A DNA stretch of 64,000 nt, from contig NZ_CP042997.1 of the NCBI RefSeq assembly GCF_008087625.1, forward strand, positions 9,486,001 to 9,550,000, given 5' to 3'. Each line of letters begins with the position of its first letter. The first letter of the stretch is position 1. This document shows, in pieces, positions 1 through 8,263 of this stretch. Under the pieces are notes generated by a model. That model ran no database searches. It was not told the DNA's origin and was given only the letters and a program-made list of their open reading frames with translations. This DNA is from Aquisphaera giovannonii (GTDB taxonomy: Bacteria; Planctomycetota; Planctomycetia; Isosphaerales; Isosphaeraceae). Made by a program: the position numbers and the translations under genes.

Positions 1-414
1 ACGCTCAAGGCGGCCGACCCGGGCAACCCCCGCCAGTTCATCGACGGGCAGGTCTACGGGGTCGCATACTCGTGGCCGCAGGAGCAGCCGGGCCAGGCCC
101 AGGCCGACCCCTCGCTGTTCGTCAGCGCGCTGGTCTGGGACGCGTTCACGTTCACGCCGCCCGCGACCTGGTGGGGCACCGTGCAGCCGATCCTCTCGCA
201 ATACGCCCGCCTCTACCCCTTCATGATGCAGTTCGTGGACCTGGGCGACTACGGGAGCGTCGTGGCCAACCGGAGCCGGATCGAGCAGGTCATGAAGCTC
301 GACCCGGAGCACCCGGGCTACATGCCGGTGACGCGCGACCTCTCGCGGGCCAAGCGCGACATGATCCTCGGCTGGTTCGCCGCCGGGGCGCCGGAGGGCA
401 CCCCGCCGTCGTGA
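1..414 (+). CDS. C-terminal fragment of an unrecognised protein
   Basis: The reading frame is open from the first base of the window and ends in TGA at 412-414, so only about 137 C-terminal residues are present. The fragment is rich in aromatic residues (WDAFTF, TWWGT, YARLYPFMMQF) and ends with a conserved-looking tail (YMPVTRDLSRAKRDMILGWF). I do not recognise the family with confidence. The tail resembles the last helix of haem or ferritin-like oxidoreductase accessory domains, but no metal-binding motif lies in the visible part. An internal GTG at 181 could be read as a start, but the frame is clearly coding upstream of it. It lies about 180 bp before an FMN reductase gene on the same strand, so the two could be co-transcribed. 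Confidence 0.7.
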   Translation, partial: TLKAADPGNPRQFIDGQVYGVAYSWPQEQPGQAQADPSLFVSALVWDAFTFTPPATWWGTVQPILSQYARLYPFMMQFVDLGDYGSVVANRSRIEQVMKLDPEHPGYMPVTRDLSRAKRDMILGWFAAGAPEGTPPS

Positions 415-596
415 GGCGGGGCGGAGGTGACCGGGGGCGGGCCCGTCCGCTCCCGTCCAGCCCCGGGCATCGATGGCCCGGCCTCGGCACCGGCGGGCTC
501 GCGACGCGGAGCTGGACTCCCCGTTCGACCCCGGCTAGGATCGGTCCCGCGGCGACGGCGCGAGCGGCGGGCGAGGGCTGGACGGGAGGGCGAGAC

Positions 597-1205
597 GTGA
601 CAGGAGACGCGACGGCCCGGGCTCTCAATCTCCCCGTGCTGGTCGGCTCGGTCCGCGAGGGCCGCCGGAGCATCCACGTCGCTCGCCACGTCGGCGATGC
701 GCTCGCCCGCCGCGAAGGGATCGAGGCGGGCCTGATCGACCTGTCCGAGTTCGACCTGCCGATCCTCATCGAGCGCCCGCAGCAGGCCGACCGGCCGCCG
801 CCGGGATACGAGCCGTTCCAGTCGAGGCTCCGGGCCGCGGACGGGCTCGTGATCGTCTCGCCCGAGTACAAGGGGGGGATCCCGGGCGTCCTGAAGAACG
901 CGCTCGATCACCTGGAGCCCGGGGTCTTCCGCCGCAGGCCGATCGGGATCGTGACGGTCTCCGCCGGGGGGCTCGGCGGGGTGGGCTGCCTGGCGCAGCT
1001 CCGCCAGGTCTGCCTGTCCATGGGCGGCCTGCCGATCCCGGTCGCCCTCCCGGTGTCGGAGGTCGAGGCCCTGTTCGACGAGCGGGGGGACGCGGTCGAC
1101 GACCGCCTCGCTCGTCGACTCGGCCCGTTCCTCGACGAGCTGATCTGGTACGTCGGCGCCACCGCCCGGCAGCGCAGGCTCGATGCGGCGTCGGGCGGGG
1201 CCTGA
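597..1205 (+). CDS. NADPH-dependent FMN reductase family protein
   Basis: A protein of 202 residues with the flavodoxin-like fold of NAD(P)H-dependent FMN/quinone reductases. The N-terminal phosphate-binding loop is visible as LVGSVREGRRS, and the flavin-contacting signature SPEYKGGIPGVLKNALDHL lies near residues 84-102. Such soluble enzymes transfer electrons from NADPH to FMN, quinones or azo compounds. I chose the GTG at 597 because a purine-rich ribosome binding site (GGGAGGG) precedes it by about 6 bases and the conserved region begins some 15 residues later; a much longer frame from position 72 overlaps the upstream gene and is not credible. It faces the converging minus-strand gene ending at 1217. 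The substrate is not predictable from sequence. Confidence 0.9.
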   Translation: MTGDATARALNLPVLVGSVREGRRSIHVARHVGDALARREGIEAGLIDLSEFDLPILIERPQQADRPPPGYEPFQSRLRAADGLVIVSPEYKGGIPGVLKNALDHLEPGVFRRRPIGIVTVSAGGLGGVGCLAQLRQVCLSMGGLPIPVALPVSEVEALFDERGDAVDDRLARRLGPFLDELIWYVGATARQRRLDAASGGA

Positions 1206-1216
1206 GCCGCCGCCCG

Positions 1217-2707
1217 TCAGCCGGCGAAGGCGGGCAGATGCGCCCGGATCAGGTCCCGGAGCTGCACGGCGAGCCGGTGGTGGGTTTCCTCGTCCTGGCC
1301 GCTGGGGTCGGGGATGTCGCCGCCGGCGTCGAGCCGGCGGATCTTCGCCGTCGCCTCGGGGAACCGGCCAACGAGCGCCAGGCGCTGGTCCTCGGTCATG
1401 CAGAAGACGGCCTCGGCCTGGGCGACGAGGTCGCGGGTGACCTCGCGCGTGACGTGGTCGTGTGGGACGAGTCCGAGGCGTTGCAGGGCCGCCCGCGAGG
1501 CCGGCGTGAAGCTCCGGCCGGGCGTCGTCGTCAGCCCGGCGCTGACCGCCTCGACCCGGCGGAACGCCCCGCCCCGCGACGCCAGGTCGAGGCGCCGCGC
1601 CAGCTCGTCGTTGCAGATCGCCTGGGCCATCGGCGACCGGCTGGTATTGCCGCCGCAGACGAACAGGACGATGCGACGCGGGGCCGCCATCACCGCCCGC
1701 CGCCTGGCCAGGAGCGTCGCGCCCATCAGGACCTCGAGGGCCGCGACGATCAGCACGACGCCGATCAGCTCGGACGTCGACGGCGGCCGTCGTCCGAGCA
1801 GGGAGCACAGCCCATACGAGGCGACGACCCCGGCGAGCAGGCTCGAGCAACGGTTCAGGGGGATGCAGAAGGTGTTCTCGCGGGCATCCAGGTAGATCCA
1901 GGTCCCGAACAGGTAGAGGCAGCCGTACAGCAGCCCGATGAGGACCGCCGGCACGACCGCGGGCGTGGCGAGGAAGACGGTGAAGCCCGCGCGCAACTCC
2001 CCGGCGATGGGGCCCGGGAGGAGCAGGGCGGCGAGGGCCGGCATCGCGGTCAGGGCGACCGCCGCGACGGCCGTCTCCTCGACGAAGTACCGCCGGTTCA
2101 CGTCCGGGTCGTGGTGCTTGGCCAGGTTCGTCATCACGTTGAGGCGGACCACGTAGCCGCCCAGGTACGCCGCGATGTTGAGCGCGGCCAGGGGCGTCAT
2201 CCGGTACGAGTTGACGTCGGAGGTCGCGACGGCGATGGCCGCCAGGCTGAGGCCGAGCGCCGCCCAGGACGAGGGGAGGACGCGCCGGCCCCACAGCCGG
2301 TCGACGACCGGCGCGAGGATCAGGACGCCGCCGCGCATGAGCAGCAGGGCGAAGAGGATCGAGATTCCGGTGAACGTGTAATTGATCGTCGTGGTGGCGA
2401 TGATGACGGCGGTGGCGAGCCCCGCGGCGAGGGTCCCCCACCGCATCGACGGCGACGCCGGCCCGAGGGGGCCCCGGCCGTCCCGGCCCCGGCGGCCGAC
2501 GGAGGCGGCCATCGCCAGCAGGACGAGGGTCGTGGCCACGGCCGACGCCGGCAGGAACGTGAAGCCGCTGACCGGCCCGTTCATCCCCGGCAGGAAGCCC
2601 TGGGACAGCGCCTTGGACAGCCCGCTGTACGGGACGTAGAAGGCGAAGTAGCCGAAGGCCAGGGCCCAGATCGCGAACGCGTCCGGGACGCGTGCTCGGA
2701 TTCGCAT
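1217..2707 (-). CDS. Polytopic membrane protein fused to low-molecular-weight protein-tyrosine phosphatase/arsenate-reductase-like domain
   Basis: A protein of 496 residues in two parts. Residues 1-335 are strongly hydrophobic, with about nine or ten predicted membrane segments resembling EamA/drug-metabolite transporters. Residues 344-496 form a complete low-molecular-weight phosphatase domain: the P-loop is VCGGNTSRSPM, with nucleophile Cys351 and Arg357 in the CX5RS arrangement, and the late IPDPSG segment supplies the general-acid Asp-Pro. The family removes phosphate from tyrosine or, in a subset, reduces arsenate. Membrane transport fused to such a domain is unusual. A GAGGG ribosome site precedes the ATG at 2707. 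It lies 67 bp downstream of the AroDE-like gene on the same strand and is probably co-transcribed. The transported substrate is unknown; arsenical or phospho-sugar export is a guess. Confidence 0.85.
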   Translation of the reverse strand: MRIRARVPDAFAIWALAFGYFAFYVPYSGLSKALSQGFLPGMNGPVSGFTFLPASAVATTLVLLAMAASVGRRGRDGRGPLGPASPSMRWGTLAAGLATAVIIATTTINYTFTGISILFALLLMRGGVLILAPVVDRLWGRRVLPSSWAALGLSLAAIAVATSDVNSYRMTPLAALNIAAYLGGYVVRLNVMTNLAKHHDPDVNRRYFVEETAVAAVALTAMPALAALLLPGPIAGELRAGFTVFLATPAVVPAVLIGLLYGCLYLFGTWIYLDARENTFCIPLNRCSSLLAGVVASYGLCSLLGRRPPSTSELIGVVLIVAALEVLMGATLLARRRAVMAAPRRIVLFVCGGNTSRSPMAQAICNDELARRLDLASRGGAFRRVEAVSAGLTTTPGRSFTPASRAALQRLGLVPHDHVTREVTRDLVAQAEAVFCMTEDQRLALVGRFPEATAKIRRLDAGGDIPDPSGQDEETHHRLAVQLRDLIRAHLPAFAG

Positions 2708-2774
2708 GGCACGGTTTCCCTCGTGTTGGGGCGGGCGCCCGGGCGGCCGCGGAGGAGGGCGGCCCGCCCCGCCG

Positions 2775-4349
2775 TCACGCCCCCGGCGTCAGGATGGGAT
2801 GCCGACGGTCGACCCCGCGGGAGTTCCGCTCGGGGGCGTGCTCCAGCCCGAGCATGCCCTCCGCCAGCCCCGGGGGCATCGGCCGCCCGGTCATCTTGGT
2901 GAACTGGCGGGCCGCCTGGACGGCCAGGACTTCGAGGCCTTCGATCACGAGAGCCCCCGCGGCGCCCGCCCGCTCGGCCAGCGGGGTCGGATCCCCGGCG
3001 TAGACGAGGTCGACCACCGCGCATCCGGGCCGGAGGCCGCCGACGTCGACCGGCGGGGGCTCGCCGCCGCGACCGACCGGGGTGGCGTTGATGAGGATGT
3101 CCACGGCGGCCGCGGAGAGTTCCTTGAGCGCCACCAGGGGCAGCCCCAGGAGCCGCGACGCCGCCTCGCCCCTGGCCCGGCCGCGGTTCGCCAGGACGAC
3201 GCGGGCCCCCGCCTTCGACAGGGCCGCGGCGATCGCGCGGCCCGATCCCCCGCAGCCGATCACGGCCGCCCGGCGGCCCGCGACCGCGAAGCCTCGCCGC
3301 GCCAGCGGCTCGAGCACGCCGCAGGGATCCGTCGTGTCGGCGACCCAATGGCCGTGGCGGAAGGCCAGCAGGTTGGCGGAGTCGGACCGCCTCGCCGCCG
3401 GGCTGATCACCGCGGCGACCGCCTTCGAACGGGCCTTGTTGGGCGCGGCGACGGTGAGGCCCCGGAGCGGGAGCCCCAGCCGCTCCAGCGCGCCGGAGGC
3501 CACGATGGCCGACCAGAAGGCGTCGAACTCGCCGACCAGGAACGGCAGGAACAGCGCGGGCAATCCGGATGCCCGGTAGGCGGCGTTGTGCAGCCGGGGC
3601 GACAGCGAACGCGCCGCGGGATCCCCGGCGAAGCCGAAGAGCTGCCGGACCGGCCCGACCCGGGGCAGCCCGAAGTCCTCGACGAGCCGCCCGACCGCGG
3701 GCCCGCCCGGCTCGGCCGCCGCGTCCCCCTCGACCGTCCCGAAGACCATCGGGGCATCGAGGGCCGCCGAGGCCACGCGGCTCCAGAGCCCCGCCTCGCC
3801 GTCGGCGTAGGCCACGAGGTCGGATCGCCGCGCCCGGTGGAGCAGCTCGATCGGCGGCAATCCGTCGCGGACGTCGGCCGCATCGACCACCAGCCTGTAG
3901 AGAGCGGCCTCCGCGCCCGTCAGCCACCGCAGGCGGTCCTGGAGGCCGCGGAGCCCCTCGCCAGGCCCGCGCCAGCAGACGAGCCGCCTCGGCGGCGGGA
4001 CGGCCGCGAGGGTCTCGGGCCGCAGGTCCTGCGGCTCGAGCTCGACCAGGTCGAAGGCCCCGGCCGCCTCGGCGAGCCGCCCCCCGCGGCCGGGATCCGA
4101 CGGGTCGGCGTCCCCCCCCGAGGCGCGAGTCCTGAGCGCGTAGATCAGCCGCCCCGGGAATCGCTCGCGGAGCCAGGCGGCGGGCACGTCGCCGCAGAGG
4201 TCCGCGCGGACGAGCAGCCAGGCCGCCCCGCGGGCCCGCGCCGCGAGATCCCCACCCACCCCCGGACGGGACGTCGAGGCGACGAGCGAGTGCAGAGCGC
4301 GCGGCGGCGCAGTCGCCTCGCGAGGGAGGAGATTCTTCGATACATACAT
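2775..4349 (-). CDS. AroD/AroE-type fusion (3-dehydroquinate dehydratase I-like plus shikimate dehydrogenase), dehydratase half degenerate
   Basis: A protein of 524 residues with the layout of planctomycete bifunctional AroDE. The N-terminal half (about 20-235) matches type I dehydroquinate dehydratase, with RT at 73-74 followed by SGG. The family's active-site His segment (SxHD) reads CWRG at 125-128, and the Schiff-base Lys segment reads YRL at 151-153, so both catalytic residues appear to be Arg. The C-terminal half is shikimate-dehydrogenase-like: SLSP at 248-251, the catalytic pair Lys305 and Asp341 retained, and a GCGGSG nucleotide loop at 365-370. However, the usual NVT before the Lys site and the NTD motif are altered (LTVAAPNK, TTD). 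It may be a paralogue with a changed substrate rather than the housekeeping enzyme. No clear ribosome site precedes the start; a candidate promoter lies upstream. Confidence 0.8.
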   Translation of the reverse strand: MYVSKNLLPREATAPPRALHSLVASTSRPGVGGDLAARARGAAWLLVRADLCGDVPAAWLRERFPGRLIYALRTRASGGDADPSDPGRGGRLAEAAGAFDLVELEPQDLRPETLAAVPPPRRLVCWRGPGEGLRGLQDRLRWLTGAEAALYRLVVDAADVRDGLPPIELLHRARRSDLVAYADGEAGLWSRVASAALDAPMVFGTVEGDAAAEPGGPAVGRLVEDFGLPRVGPVRQLFGFAGDPAARSLSPRLHNAAYRASGLPALFLPFLVGEFDAFWSAIVASGALERLGLPLRGLTVAAPNKARSKAVAAVISPAARRSDSANLLAFRHGHWVADTTDPCGVLEPLARRGFAVAGRRAAVIGCGGSGRAIAAALSKAGARVVLANRGRARGEAASRLLGLPLVALKELSAAAVDILINATPVGRGGEPPPVDVGGLRPGCAVVDLVYAGDPTPLAERAGAAGALVIEGLEVLAVQAARQFTKMTGRPMPPGLAEGMLGLEHAPERNSRGVDRRHPILTPGA

Positions 4350-4407
4350 GGGACATGTGTACCGAAAATGGCCCGTTTAGGGATGATCCGATCTGATGAC
4401 AGGCGAA

Positions 4408-4437
4408 ACTATAGACACGCTTCTTAGGAAGATCCAA
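4408..4437 (-). promoter_or_regulatory. Candidate sigma70 promoter for the AroDE-like gene
   Basis: Read on the minus strand, TTGGAT (4437-4432) and TATAGT (4413-4408) are separated by 18 bp, inside an AT-rich island that contrasts with the flanking GC. It lies about 60 bp upstream of the ATG at 4349. The boxes are imperfect, so this is an inference. Confidence 0.35.
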
Positions 4438-4791
4438 CGTAAAATCGAGGATTGAACAAGAATCCCCCGGCGGAGGAGATCCGCCGGCCGTCGGGGCTCA
4501 CGCACCGCGCAGGCGCCCCGGCGGAGCCGGGCCCGGTCGCGCCCCGCGGCTTCCGACCTCGAAGCACACCCGTCCTCGTCCTTGGCCCCTCCGCGGGGCG
4601 CCGGCCCGATGGAGCCCGCCCGCCCCTGCCCGATCCCCGCCCGCCGGTGCAAGGGTCGGAGGCCCGGCGCAAGGCCGCTCGCGCGACGCGGCGACGCGCG
4701 GATCCCGGGGAGGCGAACGCCGCTGCGCGAGGGTCGTTCGCGGGGGAAGCGGAGGATTGCTGGGGCCGAGATCAATCTTTGATATTTTTTG

Positions 4792-4820
4792 TTGACCCGG
4801 CTACGGCGACGCCTTACCAT
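4792..4820 (+). promoter_or_regulatory. Sigma70-like promoter of the small-protein/flavin-monooxygenase operon
   Basis: TTGACC (4792-4797) and TACCAT (4815-4820) are spaced by exactly 17 bp. Just upstream is an AT-rich tract with a run of six T (about 4773-4791) resembling an UP element, striking against the surrounding GC. The first gene starts 48 bp downstream at 4868. Confidence 0.55.
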
Positions 4821-4867
4821 CCCCTTCGCACCGTTCAGAAAGACGCCGAATCGGGCGTCCTTCGGGG

Positions 4868-5290
4868 ATGACCGCGATGCCCAACCTTCCTTTCATGAAG
4901 CTCCAAGATCGGGTCCGCGGCGTCGACGGGCGCGTCACGACCGGCGACCTGGAAGGGGGCTGGGTGAACACCGACCCCGCGGGCGCGGGCATCGCGCGGG
5001 CGGTCGTCGAACCCGGGGCCGGGGGGCTGGTCGTGCGGATCTTCGGCTTCGGCGACGGGGGGGCGGCGCATCGCGGCGAGGCGGCCGTCGACGCCGTCTA
5101 TGCCGCGGGCCCCGAGGGCCACGCGGGGGTCGCCTTCACGGCCCGCTTCGACCTGCCGAACGAGGAGATCGACCTGCACGCCAACCTCAGCAAGGGGCTG
5201 CTGATCCTGGCCGCCATGACGAGATACCGCGACCGCTCGAGCGGCGGCGACCACTTCCGACGGGAATTCTTCCGAAGGGCCGATGCCTAG
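4868..5290 (+). CDS. Small conserved protein, paralogue of the next gene
   Basis: A protein of 140 residues with no signal peptide or membrane segment. Its core follows the same pattern as the downstream neighbour: a start block of GGWVNTDPAGAG, a middle block in which a GFGD turn precedes a basic stretch, then DLHANLSKGLLILAAMTRY and an end block of FRREFF. No cofactor motif is seen, and I cannot name the family. The alternating hydrophobic pattern suggests a small beta-rich fold of lipocalin or beta-barrel type. Its last codons overlap the longest possible start of the next gene, and it is the first gene after the promoter at 4792-4820. Tandem duplication within an operon carrying two flavin monooxygenases suggests a substrate-binding or accessory role; that is inference. 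Confidence 0.75.
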   Translation: MTAMPNLPFMKLQDRVRGVDGRVTTGDLEGGWVNTDPAGAGIARAVVEPGAGGLVVRIFGFGDGGAAHRGEAAVDAVYAAGPEGHAGVAFTARFDLPNEEIDLHANLSKGLLILAAMTRYRDRSSGGDHFRREFFRRADA

Positions 5291-5330
5291 GGGCCGTGCG
5301 GTCTCCGGGGCTGCGCCGGGGGGTAGCGTG

Positions 5331-5753
5331 ATGAAGGACGCCGCGGCCTCAGGGATCGCCGAGCGTGGTGACGCCGCGGCGCCGCGGGCCGTGCCGTCGC
5401 TGTTCCTCGGCCGTTGGCTCAACACCAACCCCGGGACGGCGGGCATGGCCGAGGTGACGTTCAGGGAGGAAGGCGGCTCGGTCGTCCTGGGCGTCCTGGG
5501 CGTCGGCGACCCCGCGCCGATCGATTGGGGACCCACGCGGGTCTCGCTCCTCTCGGACGGCGCCGACCTCGCCGAGCCGACCAAGATGCAGGCCGCGTAC
5601 GACTTCGGGTTCATGGACGTGCTGCTCCACGCCTGGGTCAAGCAGGGGGTCCTGGTGATCGCCGTGTTCAACCGATTCCGGGACGGGAGCGGGCGGTCGA
5701 ACTACTTCGACCGGGAGTTCTTCTACCGGGCCGAGGCGGGCGGCGATGGGTGA
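5331..5753 (+). CDS. Small conserved protein, paralogue of the preceding gene
   Basis: A protein of 140 residues from the ATG at 5331, which follows a run of Gs that could serve as ribosome site; an upstream in-frame ATG at 5283 would overlap the preceding gene by 8 bp. The conserved blocks are clearer than in its partner: LGRWLNTNPGTAGM, VLGVGDPAPIDWG, AAYDFGFMDVLLHAWVKQG, VLVIAVFNRFRDGSGRSNYF and DREFFYR. No catalytic triad, nucleotide-binding loop or metal motif is apparent. I do not recognise a named family. The gene overlaps the following flavin monooxygenase start by 8 bp, so translation is probably coupled. The two paralogues are diverged enough that they may form a heteromer or bind different ligands. 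Confidence 0.75.
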   Translation: MKDAAASGIAERGDAAAPRAVPSLFLGRWLNTNPGTAGMAEVTFREEGGSVVLGVLGVGDPAPIDWGPTRVSLLSDGADLAEPTKMQAAYDFGFMDVLLHAWVKQGVLVIAVFNRFRDGSGRSNYFDREFFYRAEAGGDG

Positions 5754-6831
5754 GGGGCTGCGATTCCACTGGAGCATGTCGTCGGCCGGCGATCCGTACC
5801 GCGGGGCCCTGCCCCGCGCCTCGCAGTCGGGGGTGCCCGACCTCGCGCGGCTTGCCGAGTTCTGCCGCACGGCCGAGGCCTGCGGGATCGAGTCGGTCCT
5901 GACCGCCTTCGGCTTCCACCGGCCCGACCCGATCGTCCTGGCGACGGCCCTGGCGGCACGGACCGATCGCGTGTCGTTCATGGTCGCGGTGCGGTCGGGC
6001 GTCTGCTCGCCGACGTCGTTCGTCCAGCAGGTCAACACGGTCGCCGCGGTCACGGGCGGACGCATCTGCCTCAACGTGGTCGTGGGCCACACCCCGGAGG
6101 AGCAGCGAGGCTACGGCGACTTCCTCTCCCACGACGAGCGATACGCGCGGACCGACGAATTCCTGACGATCTGCCGCGCCCTCTGGGAATCCCGCGAGCC
6201 GGTGACGTACGAGGGCTCGTACTACCGGGTCGAGAACGCACGCCTGAACACGCCGTTCGCCCCGGGGGGCCGGGGCGGGCCGGAGATCTACCTCGGGGGC
6301 AACTCGCCGCAGGCGGCCGCGCTGGCCGCGAGGCACGCGTCCTGCCTCATCCGCCTCCCGGATACCCCGGCGCGGATGCGGCCGGAGGTCGAGGCGCTCC
6401 GCGAGGGGGGGACCGAGGTCGCGCTGCTCGTCTCCCTCCTGGTGCGGCCGACCGCCGAGGAGGCGATCGAGGCGGCCGGGGAGATGGTGGGGTCGCTGGG
6501 GTCCAGGCCGAAGCAGACGCACCGCGCCTTCCGGCAGAGGAGCGACTCCGTCGCGTTCACCTCGATGCTCGGCCGCGCCGAGGAGGCGGATTCGCCCTGG
6601 CTGACGCCGACGCTCTGGACCGGGGCCGTGCCCTACCTCGGCGCGCCCGCCGTCGCCCTGGTGGGCTCGCCCGAGGACGTCGCCTCGGCGATCCTCGAAT
6701 ACCGGTCGATCGGAGTCACGCAGTTCCTCTTCATGGGCTGGCCGGACGTCGAGGAGATGACCCGCTTCGCGCGCGACGTCGCCCCGATCGTGCGCGAGCG
6801 TGAGGGGAGCCCGCGGGCGCTGGCCGTCTGA
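5746..6831 (+). CDS. SsuD-like LLM-class flavin-dependent monooxygenase (first copy)
   Basis: A protein of 361 residues of the bacterial luciferase-like TIM-barrel superfamily. It is closest in pattern to the FMNH2-dependent alkanesulfonate monooxygenase SsuD: RFHWSM at the N-terminus, VRSGVCSPTSFVQQVNT, GGRICLNVVVGHTPEEQR, the HDERYARTDEFLTICRALWE block (about 126-145), and EIYLGGNS around residue 182. These enzymes use reduced flavin from a partner reductase and oxygen to oxidise or cleave a substrate. It overlaps the preceding small-protein gene by 8 bp. The next copy lies about 230 bp downstream. Two SsuD-like genes beside a methyltransferase and a dioxygenase, without sulfonate transporter genes, argue for a biosynthetic rather than sulfur-scavenging role; this is inference. 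Confidence 0.88.
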   Translation: MGEGLRFHWSMSSAGDPYRGALPRASQSGVPDLARLAEFCRTAEACGIESVLTAFGFHRPDPIVLATALAARTDRVSFMVAVRSGVCSPTSFVQQVNTVAAVTGGRICLNVVVGHTPEEQRGYGDFLSHDERYARTDEFLTICRALWESREPVTYEGSYYRVENARLNTPFAPGGRGGPEIYLGGNSPQAAALAARHASCLIRLPDTPARMRPEVEALREGGTEVALLVSLLVRPTAEEAIEAAGEMVGSLGSRPKQTHRAFRQRSDSVAFTSMLGRAEEADSPWLTPTLWTGAVPYLGAPAVALVGSPEDVASAILEYRSIGVTQFLFMGWPDVEEMTRFARDVAPIVREREGSPRALAV

Positions 6832-7062
6832 TCCGTCGCGCAATGGTCCATCACGAGATCGATCACCACGCCGGCCGGGCAGACCCCGGACGGTCCCCTC
6901 GCCCGAACCGGGTCCGCACTGGGATGGCCCGACGCCTCCGCCCGTGGCGACGCGGGCGATCCGTCGGCCCCGGTCGGGGAGAGCCGGGGATAGCGTCACG
7001 TCTCATCGAGGTCCCGCGGGGGGCCTCCGGTGCCGAGTGCGAGCCGGGCGGGAGGACGAGCG

Positions 7063-8229
7063 ATGGCCTTGCGGTTCCACTGGCGGATGCTCCAGGGCGG
7101 CGAGGGGGCCGGGCTACCCCGGGGCACGCAGAACCGGACCCCCTCGATCGGCATGCCCGAGCTCGACGGCCAGGCCGAGTTCTGCCGCAGGGCCGTCGCC
7201 TGCGGGATGGACTCGCTCCTGCTCGACTTCGGATACGCCAAGCCCGACCCGATCCTGCTCGCCGCCGCGCTGGGGATGAAAGCCGGCGGCATCGGCTTCA
7301 TCGTCGCCTACCGCTCCGGCCTGATGTCGCCGGTGACGTTCGTCCAGCAGCTCAACACCCTCTCGGCGCTGATCGGCGGCCGGTTCTCGCTCAACATCGT
7401 CGCGGGCCACTCCCCCGACGAGCAGCGGTCGTACGGCGACCACCTCGACCACGACCGCCGGTACGCCCGGACCGACGAATTCCTGGCCGTCTGCCACGCC
7501 TTCTGGGAAGGCCGGCGCGACATCGACTTCGCGGGCGAGTACTATCGGATCGAGAAGGGGAACCTCAACTCCGCGTTCCAGTCCGAGCGGAGGACGTCCC
7601 CCGAGATCTACATCGCGGGCAGCTCGGAGGCGGCCCGGCGCCTCGCCGTCGCGCGGGGCACGTGCTGGATGCAGATCGGGGACACCGTCGAGAGGATCGC
7701 CCGGGCCGCCGAGGCCGTGCGGGGCGAGGGGATCGACGTGGGGCTGCGGCTCTCGGTGATCGCGCGGCCGACTCGGGAGGAGGCGGTCGCGGCGGCCCGC
7801 GCGCTCGTCGACGGGCTCGGGCCCGGGGGCGCGGAGAAGGACGTCGAGGGGGCGTTCATCCGGAGGAGCGACTCGCAGTCGATGCGCGACATGTACCGGC
7901 GGGCCGGCGAGGAGTGGCTCTCGCCGACCCTGTGGGCCGGCGCCGTGCGGAGCCACGGCCCGGCCTCGATCGCGCTGGTCGGATCGCCCCGGGACATCGC
8001 CGGGGCCATCCTCGAGTACGAGCGGGCGGGCGTCACGCAGTTCATCCTCTCGGGCTGGCCCAAGGTCGAGAGCATGGAGTACTTCGGCCGGGAGATCCTG
8101 CCGATCATCCGCCACGCCGAGCGTGCGGCCGGCGGGCAGGCCCCCCGCGAGCCCGGGTGCGAGGGCGTCCCCGCCCCGCATGCCGGGCGACGGCCCGCGG
8201 ACGTGGCGGGCGAACGGATCAATCTCTGA
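7063..8229 (+). CDS. SsuD-like LLM-class flavin-dependent monooxygenase (second copy)
   Basis: A protein of 388 residues, paralogous to the gene ending at 6831 and sharing its main blocks: RFHWRM, YRSGLMSPVTFVQQLNT, GGRFSLNIVAGHSPDEQRSY, HDRRYARTDEFLAVCHAFWE, EIYIAGSSEAARR. I chose the ATG at 7063 because GGGAGGA sits about 8 bases upstream and the paralogue starts at the same point; an in-frame GTG at 7030 is less likely. The C-terminal tail after residue 350 is Ala/Gly/Pro-rich and probably disordered. The 231 bp gap before it contains no gene but may hold its own regulation. The methyltransferase gene follows after 34 bp. Both copies presumably need FMNH2; a flavin reductase is not inside this operon, though reductase-like genes exist at 597 and 50108. 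Confidence 0.88.
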   Translation: MALRFHWRMLQGGEGAGLPRGTQNRTPSIGMPELDGQAEFCRRAVACGMDSLLLDFGYAKPDPILLAAALGMKAGGIGFIVAYRSGLMSPVTFVQQLNTLSALIGGRFSLNIVAGHSPDEQRSYGDHLDHDRRYARTDEFLAVCHAFWEGRRDIDFAGEYYRIEKGNLNSAFQSERRTSPEIYIAGSSEAARRLAVARGTCWMQIGDTVERIARAAEAVRGEGIDVGLRLSVIARPTREEAVAAARALVDGLGPGGAEKDVEGAFIRRSDSQSMRDMYRRAGEEWLSPTLWAGAVRSHGPASIALVGSPRDIAGAILEYERAGVTQFILSGWPKVESMEYFGREILPIIRHAERAAGGQAPREPGCEGVPAPHAGRRPADVAGERINL

Positions 8230-8263
8230 TGGTCGGCCCACAGTCCCTTCATTTGGAGGCGGC

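Larger units (their letters stand above)
4350..4867. other. Divergent intergenic region without a convincing gene
   Basis: This 518 bp stretch separates the minus-strand AroDE pair from the plus-strand tailoring operon. It holds a candidate promoter on each strand (4408-4437 minus, 4792-4820 plus). Short open frames on both strands here are Arg/Pro-rich low-complexity translations typical of random high-GC DNA. I see no RNA gene. Confidence 0.6.

Noticed and set aside
4452-4871. Possible 139-residue gene upstream of the small-protein operon
   Set aside because: It is Pro/Arg/Ala-rich, has no ribosome site and would span the promoter at 4792-4820.
5746-8229. Alkanesulfonate utilisation (ssu) operon
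   Set aside because: No SsuABC transporter or dedicated flavin reductase genes; neighbours are tailoring enzymes, so only the family resemblance is claimed.
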